The notes under the pieces were generated by a model that was not told the origin of the DNA, ran no database searches, and saw only the letters and a list, made by a program, of their open reading frames with translations. Of a stretch of 64,000 nucleotides of DNA, positions 7,906 to 17,334 are shown piece after piece. Both the position numbers and the translations under genes were made by a program. The stretch's first letter is position 1. Every line of letters starts with the position of its first letter. The stretch comes from Pseudomonas sp. GR 6-02 (GTDB lineage: Bacteria; Pseudomonadota; Gammaproteobacteria; Pseudomonadales; Pseudomonadaceae). The stretch lies in contig NZ_CP011567.1 in assembly GCF_001655615.1 (NCBI RefSeq), positions 3,419,001-3,483,000 of the forward strand. Reading direction: 5' to 3'.

Positions 7906-9381
7906 ATGAAACTGAATAAATCCAACCTCAACTGCCTCGCCCCCGAGGTGGCCCTGCCCGCCTACACCCTGAGCGACACCCGCCAGGGCATCGCGCACAT
8001 TGGCGTCGGCGGTTTCCACCGCGCACATCAGGCGTACTACACCGACGCCTTGATGAACACCGGCGAAGCACTGGACTGGGCCATCTGCGGGGTTGGCCTG
8101 CGCGCCGAAGACCGTCGTGCCCGGGACGATCTCAAAGAACAGGATTACCTGTTCACCTTGTTTGAACTCGGCGATACCGACGACACCGAAGTGCGAGTCA
8201 TCGGCGCGATCCGCGACATGCTGCTGGCCGAAGACGGCGCCGAGGCGCTGATCGATAAACTGGCCAGCCCCGAGATCCGCATCGTCTCGCTGACCATCAC
8301 CGAGGGCGGCTACTGCATCGACGACAGCAACGGCGAGTTCATGGCGCATCTGCCACAGATCCAGCACGACCTGAGCAATCCGAACACGCCGAAAACCGTG
8401 TTCGGCTTCCTCTGCGCCGCGCTGGCCAAACGGCGTGCCGCCGGCACGCCCGCGTTCACGCTGATGTCCTGCGATAACCTGCCGCACAACGGCGCGGTGA
8501 CCCGCAAAGCCTTGCTCGCATTCGCCGCCCTGCGCGATGCCGACCTGCGCGACTGGATCGAGCGCAACGTCAGCTTCCCCAACGCCATGGTCGACCGCAT
8601 CACGCCGATGACCAGCATCCAGCATCGCCTGCAATTGCACGACAAACACAGCATTGACGACGCCTGGCCAGTGGTCTGCGAACCGTTTGTGCAGTGGGTG
8701 CTGGAAGATAAATTCGTCAACGGTCGCCCGGCCTGGGAAAAAGTCGGCGTGCAGTTCACCGACGACGTCACGCCTTACGAAGAGATGAAGATCAAACTGC
8801 TCAACGGCAGTCACCTGGCCCTGACTTATCTGGGTTTTTTGAAGGGTTACCGCTTCGTTCACGAAACCATGAACGACCCGCTGTTCGTGCGCTACATGCG
8901 CGCCTACATGGACCTGGACGTGACGCCGCAACTGGCGCCGGTGCCGGGCATCGATTTGACCGAGTACAAAAACACCCTGGTGGCGCGCTTCTCCAATCAG
9001 GCGATTGCCGATCAACTGGAGCGGGTGTGTTCGGACGGCTCATCGAAGTTTCCGAAATTCACCGTGCCGACCCTCAACCGCTTGATCGCCGACGGCCGCG
9101 AGACCAAACGTGCGGCGCTGGTGGTGGCGGCCTGGGCGCTGTACCTCAAAGGCGTGGATGAGAACGGTCAGACCTATGCAATTCCGGATCCGCGGGCGGC
9201 GTTCTGTCAGGCGCTGGTGGCCGATGATGCATTGATCACCCAGCGGCTGCTGGAGGTTGAGGAGATTTTCGGCACGGCGATTCCGCGTTCGCCAGAGTTC
9301 GTCGCGGCGTTCGAGTGGTGCTGTAACAGCTTGCGGGAGGTTGGCGTGACGCAGACGCTCGAACGAGTGCTGGCCGTCTGA
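7906..9381 (+). CDS. mtlD: Mannitol 2-dehydrogenase
   Basis: This 491-residue polyol-specific long-chain dehydrogenase oxidises D-mannitol to D-fructose with NAD+ in the cytoplasm. The nucleotide-binding segment IGVGGFHRAH (32-41) is near the N-terminus. The catalytic set known for the P. fluorescens enzyme is visible as Lys295, Asn300 and His303 in KIKLLNGSH. Length matches the characterised enzyme (about 493). It is the first catabolic gene after the importer, 16 nt behind mtlK. Confidence 0.96.
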   Translation: MKLNKSNLNCLAPEVALPAYTLSDTRQGIAHIGVGGFHRAHQAYYTDALMNTGEALDWAICGVGLRAEDRRARDDLKEQDYLFTLFELGDTDDTEVRVIGAIRDMLLAEDGAEALIDKLASPEIRIVSLTITEGGYCIDDSNGEFMAHLPQIQHDLSNPNTPKTVFGFLCAALAKRRAAGTPAFTLMSCDNLPHNGAVTRKALLAFAALRDADLRDWIERNVSFPNAMVDRITPMTSIQHRLQLHDKHSIDDAWPVVCEPFVQWVLEDKFVNGRPAWEKVGVQFTDDVTPYEEMKIKLLNGSHLALTYLGFLKGYRFVHETMNDPLFVRYMRAYMDLDVTPQLAPVPGIDLTEYKNTLVARFSNQAIADQLERVCSDGSSKFPKFTVPTLNRLIADGRETKRAALVVAAWALYLKGVDENGQTYAIPDPRAAFCQALVADDALITQRLLEVEEIFGTAIPRSPEFVAAFEWCCNSLREVGVTQTLERVLAV

Positions 9382-9382
9382 T

Positions 9383-9486
9383 CATTCCCACGCTCTGCGT
9401 GGGAATGCAGCCCGGGACGCTCCGCGTCCCATCCAGAAGCGGACGCAGAGCGTCCATTGATGCATTCCCACGCAGAACGTGGGAAC
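9383..9486. repeat. Intergenic double-hairpin repeat between mtlD and mtlY
   Basis: CATTCCCACG-CTCTG-CGTGGGAATG (9383-9407) forms a perfect 10-bp stem. A GGGACGC/GCGTCCC hairpin and a GGACGC/GCGTCC pair follow, then a second CCCACG/CGTGGG hairpin to 9486. The compound layout is typical of a dispersed Pseudomonas intergenic repeat. It lies within the operon and has no T-run. Confidence 0.7.
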
Positions 9487-9507
9487 AATCTTCGGTAGGG
9501 TGTTTCC

Positions 9508-11004
9508 ATGGCAAACCAACAACTATTCCTGGGCATCGACTGCGGCACCCAAGGCACCAAAGCCGTGATCCTCGACGCACACAGCGGTCAGGTCCTCGGT
9601 CAGGGCGCTGCTGTCCACAGCCTCATCAGCGGCCCCAATGGCCGTCGCGAGCAAGACACTGCCCAGTGGCTGGAAGCCTTTACCCAGGCCACCCGTCGCG
9701 CGTTGCTCGCCGCGGATGTCGATGGTCAGGCCATCCTCGGCATCGGCGTTTCCGGCCAGCAGCATGGTCTGGTGCTGCTCGACGATCACGGCCAGGTACT
9801 GCGCCCGGCCAAGCTCTGGTGCGATACCGAATCCACCCCGGAGAATGATCGTCTACTGGCTCATCTGGGCGGTGAAAAAGGCTCCCTGGAGCGCCTCGGC
9901 ATCGTTATCGCGCCGGGCTACACCGTGTCCAAGCTGCTCTGGACCAAAGAACAACACCCGGAAATTTTCGCCCGCATCGCCCGTATCCTGCTGCCCCATG
10001 ACTACCTCAACTATTGGCTTACCGGCCGCAGTTGCAGCGAGTACGGCGATGCGTCGGGCACCGGCTATTTCAACGTACGTACGCGCCAGTGGGACTTGCA
10101 ACTGCTGCGCGACATCGACCCCAGCGGGCGCCTGCAAGCCGCGCTCCCGGAGCTGATCGATGCCCACCAGCCGGTCGGTACGATCCTGCCGGGCATCGCC
10201 GAGCATCTGGGCATCAACCCCAAGGCCCTGGTCTCCAGCGGCGGTGGCGACAACATGATGGGCGCGATCGGCACCGGCAACATCAAGCCCGGCGCGATCA
10301 CCATGAGCCTCGGCTCTTCGGGGACGGTCTACGCCTATGCCGAGCAAGCGCACGTCAGTCCGGACGCCTCGGTGGCGACGTTCTGTTCCTCCAGCGGCGG
10401 CTGGCTGCCGCTGATTTGCACCATGAACCTGACCAATGCCACCGGCGCGATTCGCGAGTTGTTCGAACTGGATATCGAGCAGTTCAACGCCTTGGTCGAA
10501 CACGCGCCGATTGGTGCTGAAGGCGTGTGCATGCTGCCGTTCCTCAATGGCGAACGCGTTCCCGCCCTGCCCCATGCCAGCGGCAGCCTGCTGGGGTTGA
10601 CCATGACCAACCTGACCCGGGCCAATCTGTGCCGCGCCGTGGTGGAAGGCACCACCTTCGGTTTGCGTTACGGGCTGGACCTGCTGCGCCACAATGGCTT
10701 ACAAAGCCGCAGCATCTGCCTGACCGGCGGCGGCTCCAAAAGCCCGGTGTGGCGGCAAATCGTCGCCGACATCATGAATACGCCAGTGATCTGTACCGAA
10801 CAGAGCGAGGCCGCGGCGCTTGGCGCAGCGATTCAGGCGGCGTGGTGCAAGTCTTGGGCAAACGGCCACGAAGACAGCCTGGCGGACTTGTGCGAGCGCT
10901 GCGTGAAGCTCGACCTGGCCAGTGAAACCCTGCCGATTGCAGAAAATGTACAGGCCTGTCAGCAGGCCTACGAACGCTATCAACAGCATGTCGCAACCCT
11001 TTAA
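9508..11004 (+). CDS. mtlY: Xylulokinase (FGGY sugar kinase)
   Basis: This 498-residue FGGY-family kinase has the N-terminal phosphate-binding motif GIDCGTQGTKAVILD (9-23) and a C-terminal ATP-binding LTGGGSKSPVWRQ stretch. In the mannitol operon, MtlY phosphorylates D-xylulose formed by MtlD from D-arabitol. It lies 14 nt before mtlZ, behind a dispersed repeat that separates it from mtlD. GGTAGGG precedes the ATG at suitable distance. Confidence 0.92.
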   Translation: MANQQLFLGIDCGTQGTKAVILDAHSGQVLGQGAAVHSLISGPNGRREQDTAQWLEAFTQATRRALLAADVDGQAILGIGVSGQQHGLVLLDDHGQVLRPAKLWCDTESTPENDRLLAHLGGEKGSLERLGIVIAPGYTVSKLLWTKEQHPEIFARIARILLPHDYLNYWLTGRSCSEYGDASGTGYFNVRTRQWDLQLLRDIDPSGRLQAALPELIDAHQPVGTILPGIAEHLGINPKALVSSGGGDNMMGAIGTGNIKPGAITMSLGSSGTVYAYAEQAHVSPDASVATFCSSSGGWLPLICTMNLTNATGAIRELFELDIEQFNALVEHAPIGAEGVCMLPFLNGERVPALPHASGSLLGLTMTNLTRANLCRAVVEGTTFGLRYGLDLLRHNGLQSRSICLTGGGSKSPVWRQIVADIMNTPVICTEQSEAAALGAAIQAAWCKSWANGHEDSLADLCERCVKLDLASETLPIAENVQACQQAYERYQQHVATL

Positions 11005-11017
11005 AGAGCGAGCAACT

Positions 11018-11956
11018 ATGTATCTGGTGTGTGGTGAAGCGCTATTCGATTTCTTCAGCGAAGACGATGCCAGCGGCCTGGCGTCCAAAGTGAATTTCAA
11101 AGCAATTGCTGGCGGCTCGCCGTTCAACGTCGCGGTAGGTTTGCGCCGCTTGGGCGTGGATGCCGCACTGTTTGCCGGGCTGTCGACCGACTACCTCGGC
11201 CGTCGCTTGCAGCAAGTGCTGCAGGATGAAGGCGTACGCCCGGATTACCTTGTGGACTTCGCCGCGCCGACCACGCTGGCGATGGTCGCGGTCGGTGCCA
11301 ATGGCTCGCCCCACTACAGCTTTCGCGGCGAAGGCTGCGCGGATCGGCAGTTGAGCCTTGCGCATCTGCCGCAACTGGGGCCTGAAGTGCGCGGCTTGCA
11401 CATCGGCTCGTTCTCGCTGGTGGTGCAACCGGTTGCCGATACCTTGCTGGCGCTGGTGCAGCGCGAAAGTGGCAAACGCCTGATCAGCCTCGACCCGAAC
11501 GTACGCCTGAATCCCGAGCCGAACATCGAGTTGTGGCGTTCACGGATCGCCACCCTGGTGGAGCTTGCCGACCTGATCAAGGTCAGCGACGAAGATTTGA
11601 GCCTGTTGTATCCCGAGCAGGATCCGCAGCGCGTGATCGAAGGCTGGCTGGAGCATCGTTGTCAGTTGGTGTTCCTGACCCGTGGCGGTCAGGGGGCGAC
11701 AGTGTTCAGCCGGGCTCATGGCACATGGTCGGTGCCGGCCTGTTCGGTGAAGATTGCCGACACCGTTGGGGCTGGCGATACCTTCCAGGCGGCGCTGATT
11801 ACCTGGCTGACCGAGCAGCAGCTGGATTCGGTTGCGGGTGTGCAGCGGCTGAGCCGTGAGCAGATTGACGGGATGCTCAGGTTTGCGGTGAGTGCCGCCG
11901 CGTTGACCTGCAGCAAGACCGGGCCGGATTTGCCGTATCGGCGGCAGTTGAGCTGA
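11018..11956 (+). CDS. mtlZ: Fructokinase (PfkB family)
   Basis: This 312-residue PfkB/ribokinase-family carbohydrate kinase phosphorylates the fructose made by MtlD. The start is set by the typical MYLVCGEALFDFF opening; a GTG at 10922 would overlap mtlY by 83 nt. The C-terminal motif DTVGAGDTF carries the catalytic Asp and anion hole. It is the last gene of the mtl operon; an AT-rich, gene-free region follows. A short hairpin at about 11984-12010 (GCAGGTCCTGA with TCAGGGCCTGC) could end the transcript, though it lacks a clean T-run. Confidence 0.93.
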   Translation: MYLVCGEALFDFFSEDDASGLASKVNFKAIAGGSPFNVAVGLRRLGVDAALFAGLSTDYLGRRLQQVLQDEGVRPDYLVDFAAPTTLAMVAVGANGSPHYSFRGEGCADRQLSLAHLPQLGPEVRGLHIGSFSLVVQPVADTLLALVQRESGKRLISLDPNVRLNPEPNIELWRSRIATLVELADLIKVSDEDLSLLYPEQDPQRVIEGWLEHRCQLVFLTRGGQGATVFSRAHGTWSVPACSVKIADTVGAGDTFQAALITWLTEQQLDSVAGVQRLSREQIDGMLRFAVSAAALTCSKTGPDLPYRRQLS

Positions 11957-12351
11957 AATACACACCCCATACCTCCTCTACTATGGCAGGTCCTGATTTC
12001 AGGGCCTGCCGCAGGACTTGAATAAAAGACAGCTTGCATATCTTTCTTCATTGAGCGCTACATCTTTTCTCCCATTATATTTTTTAGATATAGTCTTATT
12101 GCAATTTAAAAAATAAAACCCGGGCAAAAGATAAGCGGTCATTGACAGCTTTATATTTTTTACACCTGAGAAAATTTATAGCGATTTATACTTGCAACTA
12201 TTCCAAAAAATAATCATATGCAGCCAACTACAACCAGTTAGTTACTTGACCGCTACATGCCTTCAACTAGTATCTTTTCCACGCACGGCGCAGGTAAGGA
12301 CAATTGCTGTGCGAATCCTTATACCACCACAACAGGAAAAGGAACTCCAAC
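11957..12351. other. AT-rich gene-free region
   Basis: This 395-bp gap is much richer in A and T than its surroundings, especially 12040-12240. No credible open frame or strong -35/-10 pair stands out. TTGACA at about 12142 has no good partner at 16-18 bp. The composition and position, at the edge of an uncharacterised gene and a T6SS cassette, suggest acquired DNA, but no att site or inverted repeat was seen. Confidence 0.5.
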
Positions 12352-13083
12352 ATGGAAAGTGTCGCTATCTCAGCTGCCCAAATTAACTGGAACGGCGGAC
12401 AACGCATTACGCTCACCGCAGGTGATACAGCCACCTGTACCGCGCTTAGCCCAGGCCAGTTGTATGGGATCTTTATCTACAACTCCGCGCAAAATGACAA
12501 CAACTCGACTGTCTCCGTGAACTGGAGCAACAGCCAGCCGCCCGTACCGATCACGGTACCTGGCACCACGGCCAATGCAGGCCTGGCATCGTTGGGTTTT
12601 GTCTCGGGCACCGATACTCAAACCGTTTCGGTCTCACTGTCCAGCAACGCCGGTAAATCACAGGTCGAAATCTGGCTGGGAAGTGTCAGCATGCCGACCA
12701 ACACATCGGGGCTCAGCAACTATCCGCTGCCGGCCGATGGTGAGCAGCATCCGTTCAACAAGTACACCCGCTACTATGCGGTCCCTCCATCGAAATGGAT
12801 GAACCTGACGATCACCAGCACCATTACACAGTTCCTCTCTTGCCAGTTCCGTGAGGCGCAAGCGACCGTGTTCGTCGTCAATGAGACGTCGAACGGCCTG
12901 CTCTCCGGCCAGGTCACCACGATCGGGCCTACTGCAAGTGAAGTTGGGGCCGTCAAGATCAGTTACTCGCAGATTCAGAGTATTTCCAATAATCTGCAAG
13001 GCGACGGTACGCAGTGGGTCTGGATGGATGCTGACAGCCAGCAAAACTCTCAGAGCGCGACCATTTCCCTGCAATCGCTTTGA
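12352..13083 (+). CDS. Uncharacterised beta-rich protein
   Basis: I do not recognise this 243-residue protein. It is rich in Ser, Thr, Asn, Gln, Val and Ile with alternating patterns that suggest a beta-sandwich, and has Cys at about 28 and 163. No signal peptide or transmembrane segment is visible. AAAAGGAACTCCAAC before the ATG fixes the start; an upstream in-frame TTG at 12304 is less likely. A strong terminator follows and an AT-rich gap precedes, so it is monocistronic. The neighbouring T6SS cassette makes a secreted or toxin-like role conceivable, but nothing in the sequence proves it. Confidence 0.75.
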   Translation: MESVAISAAQINWNGGQRITLTAGDTATCTALSPGQLYGIFIYNSAQNDNNSTVSVNWSNSQPPVPITVPGTTANAGLASLGFVSGTDTQTVSVSLSSNAGKSQVEIWLGSVSMPTNTSGLSNYPLPADGEQHPFNKYTRYYAVPPSKWMNLTITSTITQFLSCQFREAQATVFVVNETSNGLLSGQVTTIGPTASEVGAVKISYSQIQSISNNLQGDGTQWVWMDADSQQNSQSATISLQSL

Positions 13084-13105
13084 ATTTATTGGCTGAGTCA
13101 TAAAC

Positions 13106-13136
13106 GAAGGCCCCATCTGTGGGGCCTTCTTTTTTA
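13106..13136 (+). terminator. Rho-independent terminator after the uncharacterised gene
   Basis: GAAGGCCCCA pairs with TGGGGCCTTC over a 4-nt TCTG loop and is followed by TTTTTT. It starts 22 nt after the stop codon at 13083. Confidence 0.92.
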
Positions 13137-13312
13137 TATGGCGTAGCGGTCAATTGCCTCGAAAAGTGCCTGTATTCATCGTGCAAAACCTCAGCTATAG
13201 GGGAAAGCCCTACAAGCGTCAGGCCCCTGACCTACGGCATTTTCGCCTTGAACATGGCCATTTAATACTGCACCATCCGCCCCCTGCTTTTTCAAAGGAC
13301 GGAATTCAAGGC

Positions 13313-15604
13313 ATGCTGGACGCAAACGCAATCCATATCTCCCTCACCCTCGAAGGCGTTTCCGTCGACCTTCAGGTGCTCAGCTTCATCGGCCGCGAGG
13401 CCCTCAACCAGCCGTTCTGTTTCGACATCGAACTGGTCAGCACCCGCCCCGACCTGAAACTCGAAGAGCTGCTGCACAAGCCCGGTTGTCTGACCTTCGG
13501 CGCCACCGGCCAGGGCAAAATCCATGGTCTGGTGTACCGCATCGAGCAAGGCGATTCCGGCAAGAGCCTGACCCGCTACAGCATCAGCCTGGTGCCGCAA
13601 CTGGCTTACCTGCGCCACAACCACGACCAACAGATTTTCCAGCAACTCAGCGTACCGAAGATCATCGCCCAGGTCCTCGAAGCCCGCGGCATTCTGGCCG
13701 ACGCCTACAGCTTCCAGCTCGGCGCGATCTACCCGGAGCGCGTGTACTGCGTGCAGTACGACGAATCCGACCTGCATTTCATCCAGCGCCTGTGCGAAGA
13801 GGAAGGCATCCATTTCCACTTCCAGCACTCGGCCAGCGGCCACAAACTGGTGTTCGGCGATGACCAGACGGTGTTCCGCAAACTGGCGCCGGTGAGCTAC
13901 CAGCAGGACTCCGGCATGGCCGCCGAAAAACCGGTGATCAAGCGCTTCAACCTGCGCCTGGAAACCCGCACTACCCGCGTCAGCCGCCGCGACTACGACT
14001 TCGAAAAACCCCGGCTGCTGCCGGAAAGCGCGGCCAAAAGCGCGTTCGCCCCGGACCTCGAAGACTACGACTACCCCGGCCGTTTCACCGACCGCGCGCG
14101 CGGCAAGCAACTGGCAACCCGTGCCCTCGAGCGCCATCGCAGCGACTACCAACTGGCCGAAGGCAAAGGCGACGAGCCGACCCTGGTCAGCGGCCACTTC
14201 CTGGCTCTCAGCGAACACCCGCGCGCCGAATGGAACGACCTGTGGCTGCTGCTGGAAATCGTCCACGAGGGCAAACAGCCGCAAGTGCTCGGCGAGAACA
14301 CCACCAGCGACGTCACCGACAACAAGGACGACTTCCACCAGGGCTACCGCAACCGCTTCCTCGCCACCCCGTGGGACGCGCACTTCCGCCCGGCCCTGGA
14401 ACACCCGAAACCGCAAGTGCTGGGCAGCCAGACCGCCATCGTCACCGGCCCGCCGGGGGAAGAAATCCACTGCGATGAATACGGCAGGGTCAAGGTGCAA
14501 TTCCACTGGGACCGCGACGGCCAGGCCGACGACAAGACCAGCTGCTGGCTACGCGTCGCCAGCGGCTGGGCCGGCAACGCCTACGGCGGCATCGCCATCC
14601 CACGGGTCGGCATGGAAGTGCTCGTCACCTTCCTCGAAGGCGACCCCGACCAGCCGCTGATCACCGGCTGCCTGTACCACAAGGAAAACGTCGTCCCCTA
14701 CGACCTGCCGGCGAACAAGACCCGCAGCACCTTCAAAACCCTCAGCTCGCCGGGCGGCAAGGGCTACAACGAGTTTCGCATCGAAGACAAAAAAGGCGCG
14801 GAACAGATCTACCTGCACGCCCAGCGCGACTGGGATGAAAACATCGAACACGACCAGAAAATCCGCGTCGGCAATGAACGGCATGACACGGTCGAAGCCA
14901 ACGTGTTCAGCGAGTTCAAGGTGGAAGAGCACCGGATTACCCATCTGGACCGCAAGACCGAAGCACGGGCGGATGATCACCTCACCGTGGGCGTGACCCA
15001 GCATGTGAAGGTGGGCACCGCGCAGTTTGTCGAGGCCGGTCAGGAGATTCATTACAACGCTGGCGAGAAGGTAGTGGTTGAGGGTGGCATGGAGCTCACG
15101 GCCAAGGCTGGCGGGAGTTTTGTGAAGATTGATGCGGGGGGTGTGACGATCAGTGGGGCTGAGGTGAAGGTCAACTCGGGTGGTGGGCCAGGTTCCGGCA
15201 CCGGAATCGCCATCCTTGCCCCGCTTATTCCAGGACTTGCTGCTGCCGACATCGCCGGTCGCCTGATGAAAGAAGCCAAGACCGATCCGACCTGGCTGGA
15301 ATTGAACCTGCATTACGACAACCTTGAGCCTGTGCAGGGCGCGTCGTATCGAGTTGATTTTGCCGACGGGTCGACCCGTGAAGGCGTGCTGGACGACGAC
15401 GGCTTTGCTCGTTTGGAGGATGTCCCGAAAGGACCGGCCAAGGTGTATTACGGCGAGGATCCAAGGCCGTACAACCGTGAATCAATCAAGGTTGTCGAAA
15501 GCTCCGACGATAAGATCAACGAAGACTTGCTCAAATTAGGATATGACCCGAACGAGGTCGATTTACAGGCTTTGGTTGAACAAGCTGCAGGGAGGCTGGC
15601 ATGA
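13313..15604 (+). CDS. vgrG: Type VI secretion tip protein VgrG with C-terminal extension
   Basis: The 763-residue VgrG forms the trimeric spike on the Hcp tube and carries effectors out of the cell. The N-terminal gp27-like base runs from about 1 to 370, the gp5-like OB fold (GEEIHCDEYGRVKVQFHWD) from about 380 to 470, and a beta-helix needle to about 620. A further ~115 residues with LELNLHYDNLEPVQGASYRV and FADGSTREGVLDDDGFA look like a transthyretin-like domain, known in some VgrGs to bind a cargo effector. The ATG at 13313 is supported by the conserved VgrG opening; the frame is open to 13154 without plausible homology. The stop overlaps the next start by 4 nt. Confidence 0.94.
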   Translation: MLDANAIHISLTLEGVSVDLQVLSFIGREALNQPFCFDIELVSTRPDLKLEELLHKPGCLTFGATGQGKIHGLVYRIEQGDSGKSLTRYSISLVPQLAYLRHNHDQQIFQQLSVPKIIAQVLEARGILADAYSFQLGAIYPERVYCVQYDESDLHFIQRLCEEEGIHFHFQHSASGHKLVFGDDQTVFRKLAPVSYQQDSGMAAEKPVIKRFNLRLETRTTRVSRRDYDFEKPRLLPESAAKSAFAPDLEDYDYPGRFTDRARGKQLATRALERHRSDYQLAEGKGDEPTLVSGHFLALSEHPRAEWNDLWLLLEIVHEGKQPQVLGENTTSDVTDNKDDFHQGYRNRFLATPWDAHFRPALEHPKPQVLGSQTAIVTGPPGEEIHCDEYGRVKVQFHWDRDGQADDKTSCWLRVASGWAGNAYGGIAIPRVGMEVLVTFLEGDPDQPLITGCLYHKENVVPYDLPANKTRSTFKTLSSPGGKGYNEFRIEDKKGAEQIYLHAQRDWDENIEHDQKIRVGNERHDTVEANVFSEFKVEEHRITHLDRKTEARADDHLTVGVTQHVKVGTAQFVEAGQEIHYNAGEKVVVEGGMELTAKAGGSFVKIDAGGVTISGAEVKVNSGGGPGSGTGIAILAPLIPGLAAADIAGRLMKEAKTDPTWLELNLHYDNLEPVQGASYRVDFADGSTREGVLDDDGFARLEDVPKGPAKVYYGEDPRPYNRESIKVVESSDDKINEDLLKLGYDPNEVDLQALVEQAAGRLA

Positions 15605-17334
15605 GTGAAGTAGCACAAAATACCGAGGTCACAGACGACACAGACCGTAAGGCCGCTTATAAGGAAGCAGCTGTCGAGTTGGCCAAAGGTATCGCCATGG
15701 GCGCCGTGCCTTTCCTCGGCCAGGCCATCGACGCCTATGACACTATCGAATCGTCCATTACTTTGTATAACGCAGAAAGCGCAGACGGAAAGGAAGACGC
15801 CAAATTTGACCTTTTAATGGCAGTGATAGGCTGGATACCAGGCCCAGGCGATGGGTTGAAGAAAAGCATGCGCATCGTTAACCGCGACCCACAGCGATTT
15901 GCACCGGTTTTGTTCGATCTGTTGCGCTTCGTTCTTCAGGAGTGTGGAATCAAAACCAGTCCCGAGGAGCTGCTCAAGCAGGTTTTCGATGCGTCAAAAT
16001 TGAGTGCTGAGCTAGACGCTATCATTAGCGCGGTCAAAGGCTCGTCGACATTTCAGAGTTTGCCTAATTGGGCAAAATCCGCGGTCGTTACCGTCTTGGC
16101 GACGTCTCGCGACAACATGCCGGAAATGCTCGCTATTGTCGAAAGACGCTTGCTCAAGTGGAAAGGCATGCAACGCAACAGCTCTGCGATGGCGGCGTCA
16201 AGCAAGCCGGCAACAACAAAGAAACCCGCGGGCAAAGATGCTTCAGTGGCGAGTCAAGGTGCGGACGGCGCGAGCGGCACACATTCCAACAAGATTGACC
16301 AGCAGAACGCAGCCACCAAGGTCTACCATATTGCCAATGATGCACTTGGCGTCAGTGGAGAGCATATCGCCGACTATTACTGCGCGGAAACTCTAGGCTG
16401 GGGTAAACATTGGGATGGCCATGATAAAGGCGCAGAGGGACGTTGGCTTAGTGGCAATCCTGACGAAAATACGTTAGGCAAACTTTCAATGGGTGGCAAC
16501 CCAAAAGAATGGCACGCCCTGTATAAATTATCTGATGGGGCGAACGGTACTGGTATCGACGCAGTATGGCGCGCCGATCCTGCAACGAATGATTCAAAAA
16601 AGTTTGCGATTGTCGAAGCTAAAGCAAGCAGAGACGAAGACACTCCAAAATTTATAAAAGATCAATACAGAAAAAAAGAAGAAGAGGATAAGGCAGCTAA
16701 GCACTCAAAAAAACCGGCGGCTTCAGGCCCACAACCAGAACCTCGTAAACCCAGCATTGTTTCCAAACTGGGTGTTTCGGGTGATATTGCAGTTGAAGAG
16801 TTACTCGAACCTGTTGATCAATCAGACACGACTGCAGAAACAACCGCGCCGAAAAAATCCCGACCGGGAAAAAAACACAATAGTACGACTACTAAAAATG
16901 CATCGACGAGCAGTAACAGAAAAAAAGCCACCAATGATAACGCACCAAAAGAAAAAGCTAAAACAATAGAAAAAACAGAGCAAAAAAAAGAAATTGACTC
17001 TGCTCAACCTACCGAAAAATCGGGCAAGGTTGTATTGGTACAAATGAGTATCGAATGGATTCACCAGAACATAGACAAAGCTCTACGTGAGAAAATTTCA
17101 AAGAACGTTCTTAGTTCATTCAGTCGGCATTTATTTTTCACACCTCTTTACAGCGTTCTCAATGGTCCTCGCGAACACGCAAAAGCTCGAAAAAATATGA
17201 CGGGGCCGGAGACTCATACTGCGCACGAGGCTATTCACTACAAAGAAAACAAAGTTAAAGAAGCCGTCAATAAAAAGAAGGCGTCACTCACCAAAAAATA
17301 CGGCAAATTGAGCTCCCTGAAGGAGGAGGAATGA
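15601..17334 (+). CDS. Putative T6SS DNase effector, PoNe-like PD-(D/E)xK nuclease
   Basis: This 577-residue protein begins in the stop codon of vgrG (ATGA overlap) and ends in the start of an immunity-type gene. Residues 20-190 form a helical, partly hydrophobic N-terminal region (GWIPGPGDGLKKSMRIVNRDP at about 78-98) like loading domains of VgrG-linked effectors. The nuclease core shows GID (Asp320) and VEAK (Glu339, Lys341), a PD-(D/E)xK pattern. A QMSxxW motif at 481-486 fits the end of the same fold. Between them lies about 120 residues of Lys/Ser/Thr-rich low-complexity sequence with A-rich codons. The DUF1911 partner supports PoNe-like DNase activity; this is inferred, not shown. Confidence 0.8.
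   Translation: MSEVAQNTEVTDDTDRKAAYKEAAVELAKGIAMGAVPFLGQAIDAYDTIESSITLYNAESADGKEDAKFDLLMAVIGWIPGPGDGLKKSMRIVNRDPQRFAPVLFDLLRFVLQECGIKTSPEELLKQVFDASKLSAELDAIISAVKGSSTFQSLPNWAKSAVVTVLATSRDNMPEMLAIVERRLLKWKGMQRNSSAMAASSKPATTKKPAGKDASVASQGADGASGTHSNKIDQQNAATKVYHIANDALGVSGEHIADYYCAETLGWGKHWDGHDKGAEGRWLSGNPDENTLGKLSMGGNPKEWHALYKLSDGANGTGIDAVWRADPATNDSKKFAIVEAKASRDEDTPKFIKDQYRKKEEEDKAAKHSKKPAASGPQPEPRKPSIVSKLGVSGDIAVEELLEPVDQSDTTAETTAPKKSRPGKKHNSTTTKNASTSSNRKKATNDNAPKEKAKTIEKTEQKKEIDSAQPTEKSGKVVLVQMSIEWIHQNIDKALREKISKNVLSSFSRHLFFTPLYSVLNGPREHAKARKNMTGPETHTAHEAIHYKENKVKEAVNKKKASLTKKYGKLSSLKEEE

Noticed and set aside
13154..13312. Longer VgrG start at TTG 13154
   Set aside because: VgrG homology begins at the ATG at 13313; the extra 53 residues have no counterpart in the family.
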